From Bacteroidota bacterium (lineage in GTDB: Bacteria > Bacteroidota > Bacteroidia > Bacteroidales > F082): a stretch of 64,000 bases of DNA. The notes under the pieces are model-generated. The model was given only the letters and a program-made list of their open reading frames with translations. It was not told the origin of the DNA and did not search any database. Positions 1-7,680 of the stretch are shown in pieces. The translations under genes were made by a program, and so were the position numbers. The stretch's first letter is position 1; every line of letters starts with the position of its first letter. The stretch lies in NCBI GenBank assembly GCA_018830105.1, contig JAHJTC010000010.1, forward strand, positions 124,001-188,000. Direction: 5' to 3'.

Positions 1-1
1 G

Positions 2-1246
2 GTGCTTGCAACCAAAGCCGACGACACAATTACTGTGATGCACTACAACTTGCTTTATTATGGCGTGAATACCAGTTTTTGTACCAATGTCAATAATAAT
101 ATTGATGTAAAAAATGAGCAACTGAAGCTTATTCTCGATGAGATAAAACCAGCTATTTTCACGGTAAATGAGATGTCTGGCATCGAGGATATTCAGTTTG
201 GATTAATGGAGAATACCCTGAATGTTGACGGCACCGATTATTATCAAAAGGCATCGCTAAGTAATCAATCAGGCTCAGGCATTGTGAACATGCTGTATTA
301 CGATTCGCGAAAGCTGCGGCTAAAAGCACAGCACACAGCACAGTCGTATATCCGTGATATTGATGTTTATGAGCTTTATTATTACTCCAACGACCTGGAG
401 CAGGGAGATACCAGCTTTGTCATTTGTGCTGTGGCGCACTTGAAGGCGGGAAACAATGCTGCTGATGCTGCAAAGCGCACGACAATGGTTGAAAATGCCA
501 TGAGCTTTCTGGAGGAGAACTACGCTGATGAAAACGTATTGTTTATGGGGGATTTCAATGTGTATAGCGGATCGGAAGACGCTTATCAAACCCTTACCAA
601 TTATAGCAATGTCAATATTCGCTTTATTGACCCTATCGATGCATTGGGTGCATGGAATAACAATGGCTCGTTTGCCGGGGTTCATACGCAGTCGACCAAC
701 AGCAGCTCCAATGGCTGTGCATCTTCAGGAGGGATGGATGATCGCTTTGATTTTATTTTGATTTCTGACGAGCTGCGTTTTGGTGTTCAGAGCATGCGGT
801 ATGTCGACGATTCTTATAAAGCTTTTGGACAGGATGGTTTACATTTCAACAGCAGCATCAATGCACCGCCTGCCAATGCTGCCGTTTCGGCCGCGATGGC
901 AGATGCCTTGCAGCAGATGTCGGATCATTTACCGGTAGTGCTTCAGCTGCATGTCAACAAAACACTTGATCTGTTCGAACAGCAGCGTAAACCTTTTTTA
1001 GCCAGCCTAAATCCAAATCCCGTTATGAACGGATCAACACTCAGTTTTTATCAGGGTAAATCCGGCAAAATGTCTATCAGATTGCTGAGCTTGCAGGCTA
1101 AAGTAATCCATGAGTTTCAGCTGAATGCACAAGCCGGCAATAATAAGCTTAAGTTTGAAATCCCCAATCTGCCAAGCGGAATCTACTTGCTGCAACTTAG
1201 CAGCGAGAACGGCCAAAGTGAGACCCTGAAGCTGGTGAAACCATAA
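2..1246 (+). CDS. Secreted endonuclease/exonuclease/phosphatase-fold protein with T9SS sorting domain (5' partial)
   Basis: The frame is open to the left window edge, so the start and the signal peptide are missing. The fold is shown by family motifs: an early NE (FTVNEMSG), GDFN (MGDFNVYSG) and a late SDHLPV, which are the metal-binding and catalytic signatures of the EEP superfamily (DNase I-like nucleases and phosphodiesterases). The last ~80 residues start at LNPNPVMNG and end in LPSGIYLLQL...LKLVKP, a typical Bacteroidota type IX secretion C-terminal sorting domain, so the protein is probably secreted or surface-anchored. Substrate (DNA, RNA or phospholipid) cannot be told from sequence. 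It is convergent with lipB. Confidence 0.85.
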   Translation: MLATKADDTITVMHYNLLYYGVNTSFCTNVNNNIDVKNEQLKLILDEIKPAIFTVNEMSGIEDIQFGLMENTLNVDGTDYYQKASLSNQSGSGIVNMLYYDSRKLRLKAQHTAQSYIRDIDVYELYYYSNDLEQGDTSFVICAVAHLKAGNNAADAAKRTTMVENAMSFLEENYADENVLFMGDFNVYSGSEDAYQTLTNYSNVNIRFIDPIDALGAWNNNGSFAGVHTQSTNSSSNGCASSGGMDDRFDFILISDELRFGVQSMRYVDDSYKAFGQDGLHFNSSINAPPANAAVSAAMADALQQMSDHLPVVLQLHVNKTLDLFEQQRKPFLASLNPNPVMNGSTLSFYQGKSGKMSIRLLSLQAKVIHEFQLNAQAGNNKLKFEIPNLPSGIYLLQLSSENGQSETLKLVKP

Positions 1247-1333
1247 CAAACGCACAGGAAATTATTTGCGAAACGTGTATTTATAGCTGCTAATGAAGCA
1301 GTTGCACTAATATTTAGATTCAATAATTTGTGA

Positions 1334-2017
1334 TCAGTCCAGAATTTCTGCGTCAAACACCTGGCTGATTTCTGTTTTCAGTAAGTCTTTCACGCTGTTT
1401 AAATCCTGACGGCTCCCCAATTCCTTTTCCATGGAGGTAACTCCCCGATCAGTGAAGCCGCAGGGATTGATGAAATTATAGAAATCAAGATCCGTATTGA
1501 TATTAAATGCAAAGCCATGCATGGTAATCGAACGGCTGGCACGCACGCCAATGGCACAGATTTTTCGCGACTGCGCTTTGTCCTCGGGATCGAGCCAAAC
1601 TCCAATTGCACCTTCCAGTCGGGAGGCTTCAATGCTAAAATGCTTAAGTGTTCTGATCACAGCTTCTTCAAGGCGGTAGATATAATCGCGCAAACCCAAT
1701 CCAAAACGTTCCAGGTTGAGGATAGGGTAGCCAACAAGCTGCCCGGGGCCATGATAGGTGATGTCGCCACCCCGGTTGATGTGGTAAAAAGTAGCACCTT
1801 TTGAGCGCAGAAAATCTTCATTGACAAGCAAATTGCTGTCGCTGCCACTTTTCCCAAGGGTATAAACATGCGGATGTTCAACGAAAAGGAGCCTTCCGGC
1901 TTCCGTCATTTCTATCGTTCTGCCAGCCATCATTTGCTGAAAAATCTCTTCCTGCAAATCCCAGGCTTTTTGATAATCCATCGTACCTAAGTCACGAAAC
2001 AACAGTTTTTTGTTCAT
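1334..2017 (-). CDS. lipB: Octanoyl-[ACP]:protein octanoyltransferase LipB
   Basis: Transfers octanoate from acyl carrier protein to lipoyl domains of 2-oxoacid dehydrogenases and GcvH, the first step of endogenous lipoate synthesis in the cytoplasm. The 227-residue length fits the family. Visible signatures are the HPHVYTLGK segment, the RGGDITYHGPGQLVGYP glycine-rich loop, the catalytic Lys (K152, in RKICAIGV) and the catalytic Cys (C186, in NPCGFTDRG). It lies 29 bp downstream of lipA on the same strand, so the two form a lipoate operon. No abnormality is seen. Confidence 0.96.
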   Translation of the reverse strand: MNKKLLFRDLGTMDYQKAWDLQEEIFQQMMAGRTIEMTEAGRLLFVEHPHVYTLGKSGSDSNLLVNEDFLRSKGATFYHINRGGDITYHGPGQLVGYPILNLERFGLGLRDYIYRLEEAVIRTLKHFSIEASRLEGAIGVWLDPEDKAQSRKICAIGVRASRSITMHGFAFNINTDLDFYNFINPCGFTDRGVTSMEKELGSRQDLNSVKDLLKTEISQVFDAEILD

Positions 2018-2046
2018 TGTAGAAGCCTTTGAAAGCGTGAAAATTA

Positions 2047-2910
2047 TTAAAGGATGTGTTTTTCTGCATGGTATGAACTGCGCACCATCGGGCCACTTTC
2101 CACATGACGGAAACCCATTTTCAGGCCTTCTTCTTCATACATTTTAAAAACCGCTGGCGTAACAAATTCTTTTACCGGAAGATGATTTTTGGTGGGTTGC
2201 AAATACTGGCCAATAGTCATTACACTTGCGCCGGTGTTGCGTATGTCGCGCATGGTTTCCAGTACTTCTTCCTGTGTTTCTCCCAGTCCCAACATCACAC
2301 CCGATTTGGTTATCACACCTGCTTCGGCAATAATTTTCAGTACCTGCAGGCTCAGGTCGTATTTGGCCCGGCTGCGCACCCAGGGTGTCATCCGGCGCAC
2401 AGTTTCCAGGTTATGCGAAATCACTTCAGGGCCGGCTTCTATAAGCTTGCTTATCAGGTCTGCTTTACCATCAAAATCAGGGATTAGTGTTTCCATGGTC
2501 GTGCCCGGGCTTTCACGTTTGATGGATTTGATGGTCATGGCCCAAATTTCGGCTCCACCATCTTTCAGGTCGTCACGATCAACCGAAGTGAGCACCACAT
2601 GCTTAAGTTTCATCAGCTTCACAGATTCGGCCACACGGTCAGGCTCCTGCCAGTCGGCCGGAAGTGGTCGGCCTGTTTTTACATTACAAAAGCCACAGGA
2701 GCGGGTGCAGATATCGCCTAGAATCATCAGCGTTGCAGTGCCCCTTCCCCAGCATTCGTGCATGTTTGGACAGTGTCCGCTGGTACAAATGGTGTGTAAT
2801 TTGTGCTTCTCTACAATTTCTCTGACAGATAAATAGGTCTTACCCGCAGGCACTTTGGTTTTGAGCCATTCGGGCTTGCGCATGATTATATTTGTTCGTT
2901 GACTTTCCAT
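2047..2910 (-). CDS. lipA: Lipoyl synthase LipA (radical SAM)
   Basis: Inserts two sulfur atoms into the octanoyl group on lipoyl domains. Two iron-sulfur motifs are intact: the auxiliary cluster CX4CX5C (C42, C47, C53 in CTSGHCPNMHEC) and the radical SAM CX3CX2C (C68, C72, C75 in CTRSCGFC). The RSSYHAE near the C terminus is the conserved RSSY motif carrying the serine ligand of the auxiliary cluster. Start chosen at the ATG giving MESQRT (288 aa); ATGs at 2919 and 2883 are alternatives, and a longer upstream frame is unlikely. First gene of the lipA-lipB operon and divergent from the ROK kinase gene. Confidence 0.96.
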   Translation of the reverse strand: MESQRTNIIMRKPEWLKTKVPAGKTYLSVREIVEKHKLHTICTSGHCPNMHECWGRGTATLMILGDICTRSCGFCNVKTGRPLPADWQEPDRVAESVKLMKLKHVVLTSVDRDDLKDGGAEIWAMTIKSIKRESPGTTMETLIPDFDGKADLISKLIEAGPEVISHNLETVRRMTPWVRSRAKYDLSLQVLKIIAEAGVITKSGVMLGLGETQEEVLETMRDIRNTGASVMTIGQYLQPTKNHLPVKEFVTPAVFKMYEEEGLKMGFRHVESGPMVRSSYHAEKHIL

Positions 2911-3003
2911 AATTTTCATAGGATTTATTAGCGGCAAAAATAACAAAAGCAAACGAGACTGGCTGATTTAGACCTGTCGAATGCCGACAATAAACATTTG
3001 TTG

Positions 3004-3033
3004 TTGTATAAGTTGTAAGAATGCGTATTTTTG
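3004..3033 (+). promoter_or_regulatory. Bacteroidota-type promoter for the ROK kinase gene
   Basis: TTG at 3004-3006 is followed after 19 bases by TATTTTTG (3026-3033), matching the phylum's TTG-N19/20-TAnnTTTG consensus. The transcript would start near 3040, which makes the second ATG (3053) a plausible real start of the gene. Confidence 0.5.
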
Positions 3034-3043
3034 AACTTAAAAG

Positions 3044-3787
3044 ATGTCTATTATGCAAATTCTTGGAATCGATATTGGTGGAAGCGGTATCAAAGGCGCT
3101 ATAGTGAACACTGAAAACGGAACCCTTGTAACCGAACGCCATCGGATTGCAACTCCACAACCAGCAACGCCTCAGGCTGTTGCCGAAACAGTAACGCAGC
3201 TGATAAAGTATTTTAATTATGAGGGGCCTGTAGGTTGCGGGTTTCCGGCACTTATTCAACATGGAACAGCAAAAACGGCTGCCAATATTGATAAAAGCTG
3301 GGTAAACATTCACGTGGAAAACTTGCTTTCTGAAGCCTGCGGACAAAAAGTTTCTGTTATAAATGATGCTGATGCAGCTGGTTTAGGCGAATTACGTTTT
3401 GGTGCCGGCAATGGCCATGCGGGCGTGGTGATGGTGCTTACCATTGGAACCGGAATTGGCTCAGCCATAATCAATAATGGGGTGCTGCTGCCCTGCACCG
3501 AGCTCGGGCATATTGAATTTAAAGGAGAAAGTGCCGAACGCTATTGTTCCGACGCCGTGCGTGAAAGGGAAGCATTAAGCTGGGAAAAATGGGGCAAAAG
3601 GTTTAATAAGTACCTCATGTATATGGAAATGCTGTTTTCGCCCGACTTATTTATCCTTGGTGGCGGCGCCAGCAAAAAGTTCGGGAAATACAGCACACAA
3701 CTTACGCTGAATGCTCAGGTAGTGCCCGCATCACTGCTCAATATGGCAGGTATAATTGGTGCTGCCTGCTATGCAGAAACTGCTTAA
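3044..3787 (+). CDS. ppgK: ROK-family kinase, probable polyphosphate glucokinase
   Basis: Predicted to phosphorylate glucose using polyphosphate and/or ATP in the cytoplasm. The N-terminal phosphate loop [10 protein letters not shown], the GFPALI segment, the catalytic Asp in [10 protein letters not shown], the [10 protein letters not shown] loop, the GHIEF segment and the LGGGASKK loop appear in the order seen in PPGK-type ROK proteins; GGSGIKGA is the PPGK form rather than the glucokinase or repressor form. No N-terminal HTH is present, arguing against a ROK repressor. ATG at 3044 gives 247 aa; ATG at 3053 (MQILG) fits the promoter position slightly better. Polyphosphate use is a family inference. 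Confidence 0.88.
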   Translation: MSIMQILGIDIGGSGIKGAIVNTENGTLVTERHRIATPQPATPQAVAETVTQLIKYFNYEGPVGCGFPALIQHGTAKTAANIDKSWVNIHVENLLSEACGQKVSVINDADAAGLGELRFGAGNGHAGVVMVLTIGTGIGSAIINNGVLLPCTELGHIEFKGESAERYCSDAVREREALSWEKWGKRFNKYLMYMEMLFSPDLFILGGGASKKFGKYSTQLTLNAQVVPASLLNMAGIIGAACYAETA

Positions 3788-3856
3788 AGAAATGCGCTTT
3801 TTGATAGTATGAATCCTAAGTGATCGTACAAAGGGCTTAAATTATTGGTATTCAAC

Positions 3857-4714
3857 ATGTTTAATGACTTAAAAATAAAACAATTAGATCGAAAAGGCCT
3901 TGATACTTTGATTTCATGGGCTGCTGCCGAAGGCTGGAATCCGGGACCTTATGATGCGGAGGTTTTTTGGCAAACAGATTCTGAAGCTTATGTGGGTTAC
4001 TACCATAATAATATCCTGATCGCAGGTGGTTCTATCGTATCCTATGACGGGCATTTTGGTTTTATGGGATTTTTTATCGTACAGCCCGAATTCCGCTCGC
4101 AGGGCATTGGACAAAAACTATGGACCGAGCGCCGGAATCTTTTGCTGTCACGACTCAAGCCCGGAGCTGCTATCGGCATGGATGGCGTTGTTGCGATGCA
4201 GGATTTTTACCGCAGAGGGGGTTTTGAGCTGGCTTTTAGGGATGAACGTTATGAGCGAATAGGGGAGCAGTTTGAAGTTGATAATCAGGTTTCTGGAATT
4301 ACAGCAGCAGATTTTCCTGCAGTTGTAGCTTATGATACAGCTTGTTTTGGTGTGCCACGGCCGCATTTTATAAAGCCCTGGCTCCTAATGCCGGAAAGTT
4401 ACCGCTTTAAGTTTGTGCACAAGGGCAGCGTCAAAGGATTTGCTGTGTTGCGAAAAGCCGGCCATGGATTTAAAATCGGGCCTTTGTTTGCAAGCGATGC
4501 CTTGGTGGCCGAAGCACTGTATCGCGCTTGTTTGAATGCCGTGCCGGGAGAAGCCGTTTTTTTAGATATTCCGGTGAATAATCCCGGGGCAGTGCAACTT
4601 GTGAAAAACTACAAAGCAAATTACGTCTTTGAGTGTGCTCGGATGTACTATGGCAAACCGCCAGTGCTGCAAACAGAAAAAATTTATGGCATCACAACGT
4701 TTGAGCTGGGCTGA
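3857..4714 (+). CDS. Two-domain GNAT N-acetyltransferase
   Basis: About 285 aa. The N-terminal half holds a GNAT acetyl-CoA loop (VQPEFRSQGIGQKLW, the Q/RxxGxG/A motif). The C-terminal half ends in MYYGKPPVLQTEKIYGITTFELG-like sequence typical of the Acetyltransf_18 second domain. The ATG at 3857 is preferred over an in-frame TTG at 3845. The substrate is unknown; the family includes enzymes acting on amino groups of small molecules. It stands alone downstream of the ROK kinase gene with a 69-bp gap. Confidence 0.82.
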   Translation: MFNDLKIKQLDRKGLDTLISWAAAEGWNPGPYDAEVFWQTDSEAYVGYYHNNILIAGGSIVSYDGHFGFMGFFIVQPEFRSQGIGQKLWTERRNLLLSRLKPGAAIGMDGVVAMQDFYRRGGFELAFRDERYERIGEQFEVDNQVSGITAADFPAVVAYDTACFGVPRPHFIKPWLLMPESYRFKFVHKGSVKGFAVLRKAGHGFKIGPLFASDALVAEALYRACLNAVPGEAVFLDIPVNNPGAVQLVKNYKANYVFECARMYYGKPPVLQTEKIYGITTFELG

Positions 4715-4751
4715 AAAAGGGGATTATAGCATTAAACCAAATACAAGAGAT

Positions 4752-4892
4752 ATGGCAACAAAATCAGTATGTTTTTTGATAGCATTAACTGTCATCACAA
4801 GTAGTTGTAGCTCAGAAGGTGATGTTGAAGAGATTCCACCTAAAACGGGGATGATCAATGTTAGCGGTGTGTGCCTATTTCAGTTAATATAA
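4752..4892 (+). CDS. Small putative lipoprotein, possibly a truncated remnant
   Basis: A 46-residue frame with a charged start (MATKS), a hydrophobic stretch and a lipobox-like ITSSC followed by SSEGD, a common Bacteroidota lipoprotein start. The mature part is only about 28 residues and stops abruptly, so it may be a remnant of a longer lipoprotein gene or a true small lipoprotein. No family recognised. Confidence 0.35.
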   Translation: MATKSVCFLIALTVITSSCSSEGDVEEIPPKTGMINVSGVCLFQLI

Positions 4893-4933
4893 TATACTGT
4901 ATTAAAAATTGGAAACTCTATCATTTATGAAGT

Positions 4934-4975
4934 ATACTTTATAAATGATAAATACTTCTTACATTTGTAAAGTAT
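4934..4975. promoter_or_regulatory. Inverted repeat upstream of the AAA/DUF4143 gene
   Basis: A 14-bp arm at 4934-4947 (ATACTTTATAAATG) is repeated in inverted form at 4962-4975 with one mismatch, 14 bp apart. It precedes a perfect TAnnTTTG (TATCTTTG, 4982-4989) and the ATG at 5003. An operator or a hairpin affecting the next gene is the likely reading; no factor can be assigned. Confidence 0.45.
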
Positions 4976-5002
4976 AAATACTATCTTTGAATTAAAAAAC
5001 AA

Positions 5003-6217
5003 ATGAGTCCACGTCCTGATAAAATCATTATACGTCAAAAATACCTCGACAAAGCCTTGTCATTCAAAGGAATAAGCTTGATTAAGGTATTTACTGGTCA
5101 ACGACGCACCGGAAAAAGCTATCTGTTACATATGGTAGCCGATGCCATTGTGCAGATGGAACCGCATGCCAATATCATCTTTGTTGATATGGAGCTGATG
5201 GAATTTGCAACATTGAATAAGGCAACAGAACTGTATGCAAGCGTGAAGTCCAAGCTGAAAGAGGGTGTTGCCAATTATCTTTTCATCGATGAGGTTCAGG
5301 AAATTGAAGATTTTGAGCAGGCACTCCGGAGCTTGCTCAATGAACAAGTCGTTGACATTTGGTGTACAGGAAGTAACGCCAGTGTTTTATCAGGCGAACT
5401 TGCCGACCGACTCAGCGGCAGGTTTATTGAAATTCCTGTGCACAGCCTGAGTTATCCGGAATTTCTTAAATTCCATTCTGTTAACAATGATAACAGCAGT
5501 CTGCAATTATATTTGAAGTATGGAGGGCTGCCCAATCTGATACATCTGCCTTTGACTGATGAGGTAGTGTTTGACTACCTGAAAACCATCAATGCCACGG
5601 TGATGCTCAAAGATGTGGTGAAACGTCATGAAGTTCGAAACGTTGCAATGCTCGAAAATCTGATGCGGTTTTTGGCTGACAACACCGGAAGTTTGTTTTC
5701 AGCAAATAGCATTAGCAAATTTATGAAAGCTCAGGGACAAAAGATTTCGGTTGCTATCCTTACTAATTACATTCAGTACGCGCTGGATGCGTTTTACCTT
5801 ACTAAGGTTCAACGCATTGATTTGAAAGGGAAAAGACACTTTGAAACCAATGAAAAATACTATTTTGAAGATCATGGACTGCGTAATGCGTGGATTGGAT
5901 ACCAACCCATGCATATTAACAAACTGATTGAGAATATTGTATTTAAACACTTATTAGTCAATGGTTACAGGATGTTTGTTGGCATTTCAGCAGCCTATGA
6001 GGTTGATTTTATTGCAGAAAAAGATAACAAAAAACTCTATGTGCAGTGTGCCTATTTGATGGAAAGCGAGCAAACCCGTCAACGTGAATTCAGAACACTG
6101 TTGTCGATTCGGGACAATTTTCCAAAACTTGTCGTAACGATGGATGAACCCTCAGGCGGAAACATCGAAGGAGTGGAGCATTGGCACCTGAGAGATTTTT
6201 TAAGCCGCGATTGGTAA
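5003..6217 (+). CDS. AAA-type ATPase with DUF4143 C-terminal domain
   Basis: A 404-residue protein of the large AAA_14/DUF4143 group, common in anaerobes and archaea, cellular role unknown. Walker A is GQRRTGKS (residues 32-39) and Walker B is LFIDEVQ (about 92-98); sensor-like WCTGSNASVLSG and the arginine-rich ADRLSGRFIEIPVHSLSYPEF follow. The C-terminal domain holds a PD-(D/E)XK-like core (YEVDFIAEKDNKKLYVQCAYL), consistent with a nuclease-like fold, although the canonical ExK is here reduced (YVQC). It is a single gene preceded by an inverted repeat, convergent with the HlyD gene. A defence or toxin-antitoxin-like role is sometimes suggested for the family but nothing here proves it. Confidence 0.85.
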   Translation: MSPRPDKIIIRQKYLDKALSFKGISLIKVFTGQRRTGKSYLLHMVADAIVQMEPHANIIFVDMELMEFATLNKATELYASVKSKLKEGVANYLFIDEVQEIEDFEQALRSLLNEQVVDIWCTGSNASVLSGELADRLSGRFIEIPVHSLSYPEFLKFHSVNNDNSSLQLYLKYGGLPNLIHLPLTDEVVFDYLKTINATVMLKDVVKRHEVRNVAMLENLMRFLADNTGSLFSANSISKFMKAQGQKISVAILTNYIQYALDAFYLTKVQRIDLKGKRHFETNEKYYFEDHGLRNAWIGYQPMHINKLIENIVFKHLLVNGYRMFVGISAAYEVDFIAEKDNKKLYVQCAYLMESEQTRQREFRTLLSIRDNFPKLVVTMDEPSGGNIEGVEHWHLRDFLSRDW

Positions 6218-6333
6218 TGAACAGGATCTTAGCTTCTGTTCAAATGGTACTTCAGCGATTAATCCCCAAGCACCTGCTTACTACGGTTTAATCAATGGCA
6301 AAATTTGAGAGGCATGCGACAATGTGAAAAGTT

Positions 6334-7626
6334 TTATATTTTACTTGTCAGAATATGCCTTAAGGGCTGCATGATACGTTGAAACAGACGGATGTCGTGT
6401 GTGATTATTTCGGCTGTGCCTGTCATTTGAGGATTCAATGCAAGGGCTTGTCCATAGCTTGTAACTAAACCTTTCGGAAAAGCAATAGTTACAAAATAAA
6501 AACCTTGCTCGGGCACATCTGAGATGCCTGAAACTACGCCTTCGAGCTGTCCATACTCCATATAAGGGTAGTTGTCGAGACTGATATTGACACGCTGACC
6601 CACAGCAATTTTTCCTGCACCTGCTGCCGGAATTTGCATCAAACCTCTGATCGCTCCCGAATCCTGTGGCAAAATAGTGAATACGGTTTCGCCAGTGTTT
6701 ATGTTTTGATTGCTAGACCAAAATCGCGTAAAAATACAACTTCCGGCTTGGGGCGACCATAACACATAGCGTTGCTCCCAAATTTCTATTTGTGCCAGTA
6801 GATTTTGTTGTGCTTCTTCAGTGGCATTTATATAGGTTTCAAGCTGCTGTTGATATTGAAGCTCAAGATCACGGATGTTACCTTTCAACTGATTGATCTG
6901 TATTTTTAAACTGGCCAGTGTTGATCTGCTATTTTCAAAGGCCAGCTTTTTAGCCAGGTAAAAGCTCTGTATCTTTTCCAGCTCCTGCTCCGGTATGACC
7001 TGTTCGTCAAAGAGTTTTTTGTATCGTAAAAAATCTTTCCGAGCCAGCTCAAAATCTTTTTCGAGTGTGTTGCGCTGATCATAGGAATAATTGTAAAGCA
7101 GCTGATGATCGCTAAGCTGTTTTTCCAGGATAGCAATTTGTTCAGTGTGATATCCAATTCGGTTAAAAGTTGTTAGAGCATGTTGTGATGCCCGCAAAGC
7201 CGTATAAAATTGCTGCAGCTCTCCCAGCTTATTTCCGGCATTCTCAATGGAGATTTCAGGTGGAATAGAATCGCTTGCCGCATGAACATTCTCTTGCAAT
7301 ATGCGCTTTAACCTGTTCACTTCATCAAAACTGGCCGGATTTTCGATGATGCCCAACAATTCTCCTTTGGAAACCTTTTGATTGTTCACAACGAAAATAG
7401 TATCTATCTTGCCGCTGGTTCTGGCTTTTATTTCTGCCGGAGGCCTGTCGCTGGTTATTTCAACAGGGCCTGCAATGGTATCGGGGTATTTGAAAAACCA
7501 CGAACCTGCCAGAAATACAATGATCACGACAAAAAACACCGCAATACCCGTCCTGATTATTCTTCCAGGGGTTTTCCCTAAAATCTCATCTATTTCTCCT
7601 GATCTTATTTCGGGGTATTGTGGCAT
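6334..7626 (-). CDS. HlyD-family membrane fusion (periplasmic adaptor) protein of the RiPP exporter
   Basis: 430 aa. One N-terminal transmembrane helix (about residues 26-46, IAVFFVVIIVFLAGSWFF), a lipoyl/barrel-sandwich half (EIKARTSGKIDTIFV, KVSKGELLGIIENPA), a long coiled-coil region (about 120-265) and the returning half (VLWSPQAGSCIFTRFW, NTGETVFTILP), then beta-barrel VNISLDNYPYMEYGQ. It would link the inner-membrane ABC exporter to an outer-membrane channel. It starts 54 bp after the exporter gene and is last in the RiPP operon. No TolC-like gene is encoded nearby, so the outer-membrane partner must come from elsewhere. Confidence 0.92.
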   Translation of the reverse strand: MPQYPEIRSGEIDEILGKTPGRIIRTGIAVFFVVIIVFLAGSWFFKYPDTIAGPVEITSDRPPAEIKARTSGKIDTIFVVNNQKVSKGELLGIIENPASFDEVNRLKRILQENVHAASDSIPPEISIENAGNKLGELQQFYTALRASQHALTTFNRIGYHTEQIAILEKQLSDHQLLYNYSYDQRNTLEKDFELARKDFLRYKKLFDEQVIPEQELEKIQSFYLAKKLAFENSRSTLASLKIQINQLKGNIRDLELQYQQQLETYINATEEAQQNLLAQIEIWEQRYVLWSPQAGSCIFTRFWSSNQNINTGETVFTILPQDSGAIRGLMQIPAAGAGKIAVGQRVNISLDNYPYMEYGQLEGVVSGISDVPEQGFYFVTIAFPKGLVTSYGQALALNPQMTGTAEIITHDIRLFQRIMQPLRHILTSKI

Positions 7627-7680
7627 TTTGTCGCGCTTAGTTAATTTTCAATTTATAGTTTTACAATTGATTCACTGAAA

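Noticed and set aside
2104-2836. Long plus-strand frames over lipA
   Set aside because: They lie antisense to a clearly functional lipA and show no protein-like features.
6218-6242. TGAACAG/CTGTTCA inverted repeat between the AAA gene and the HlyD gene
   Set aside because: Only 7 bp with no following T run, so it is not a convincing terminator or operator.
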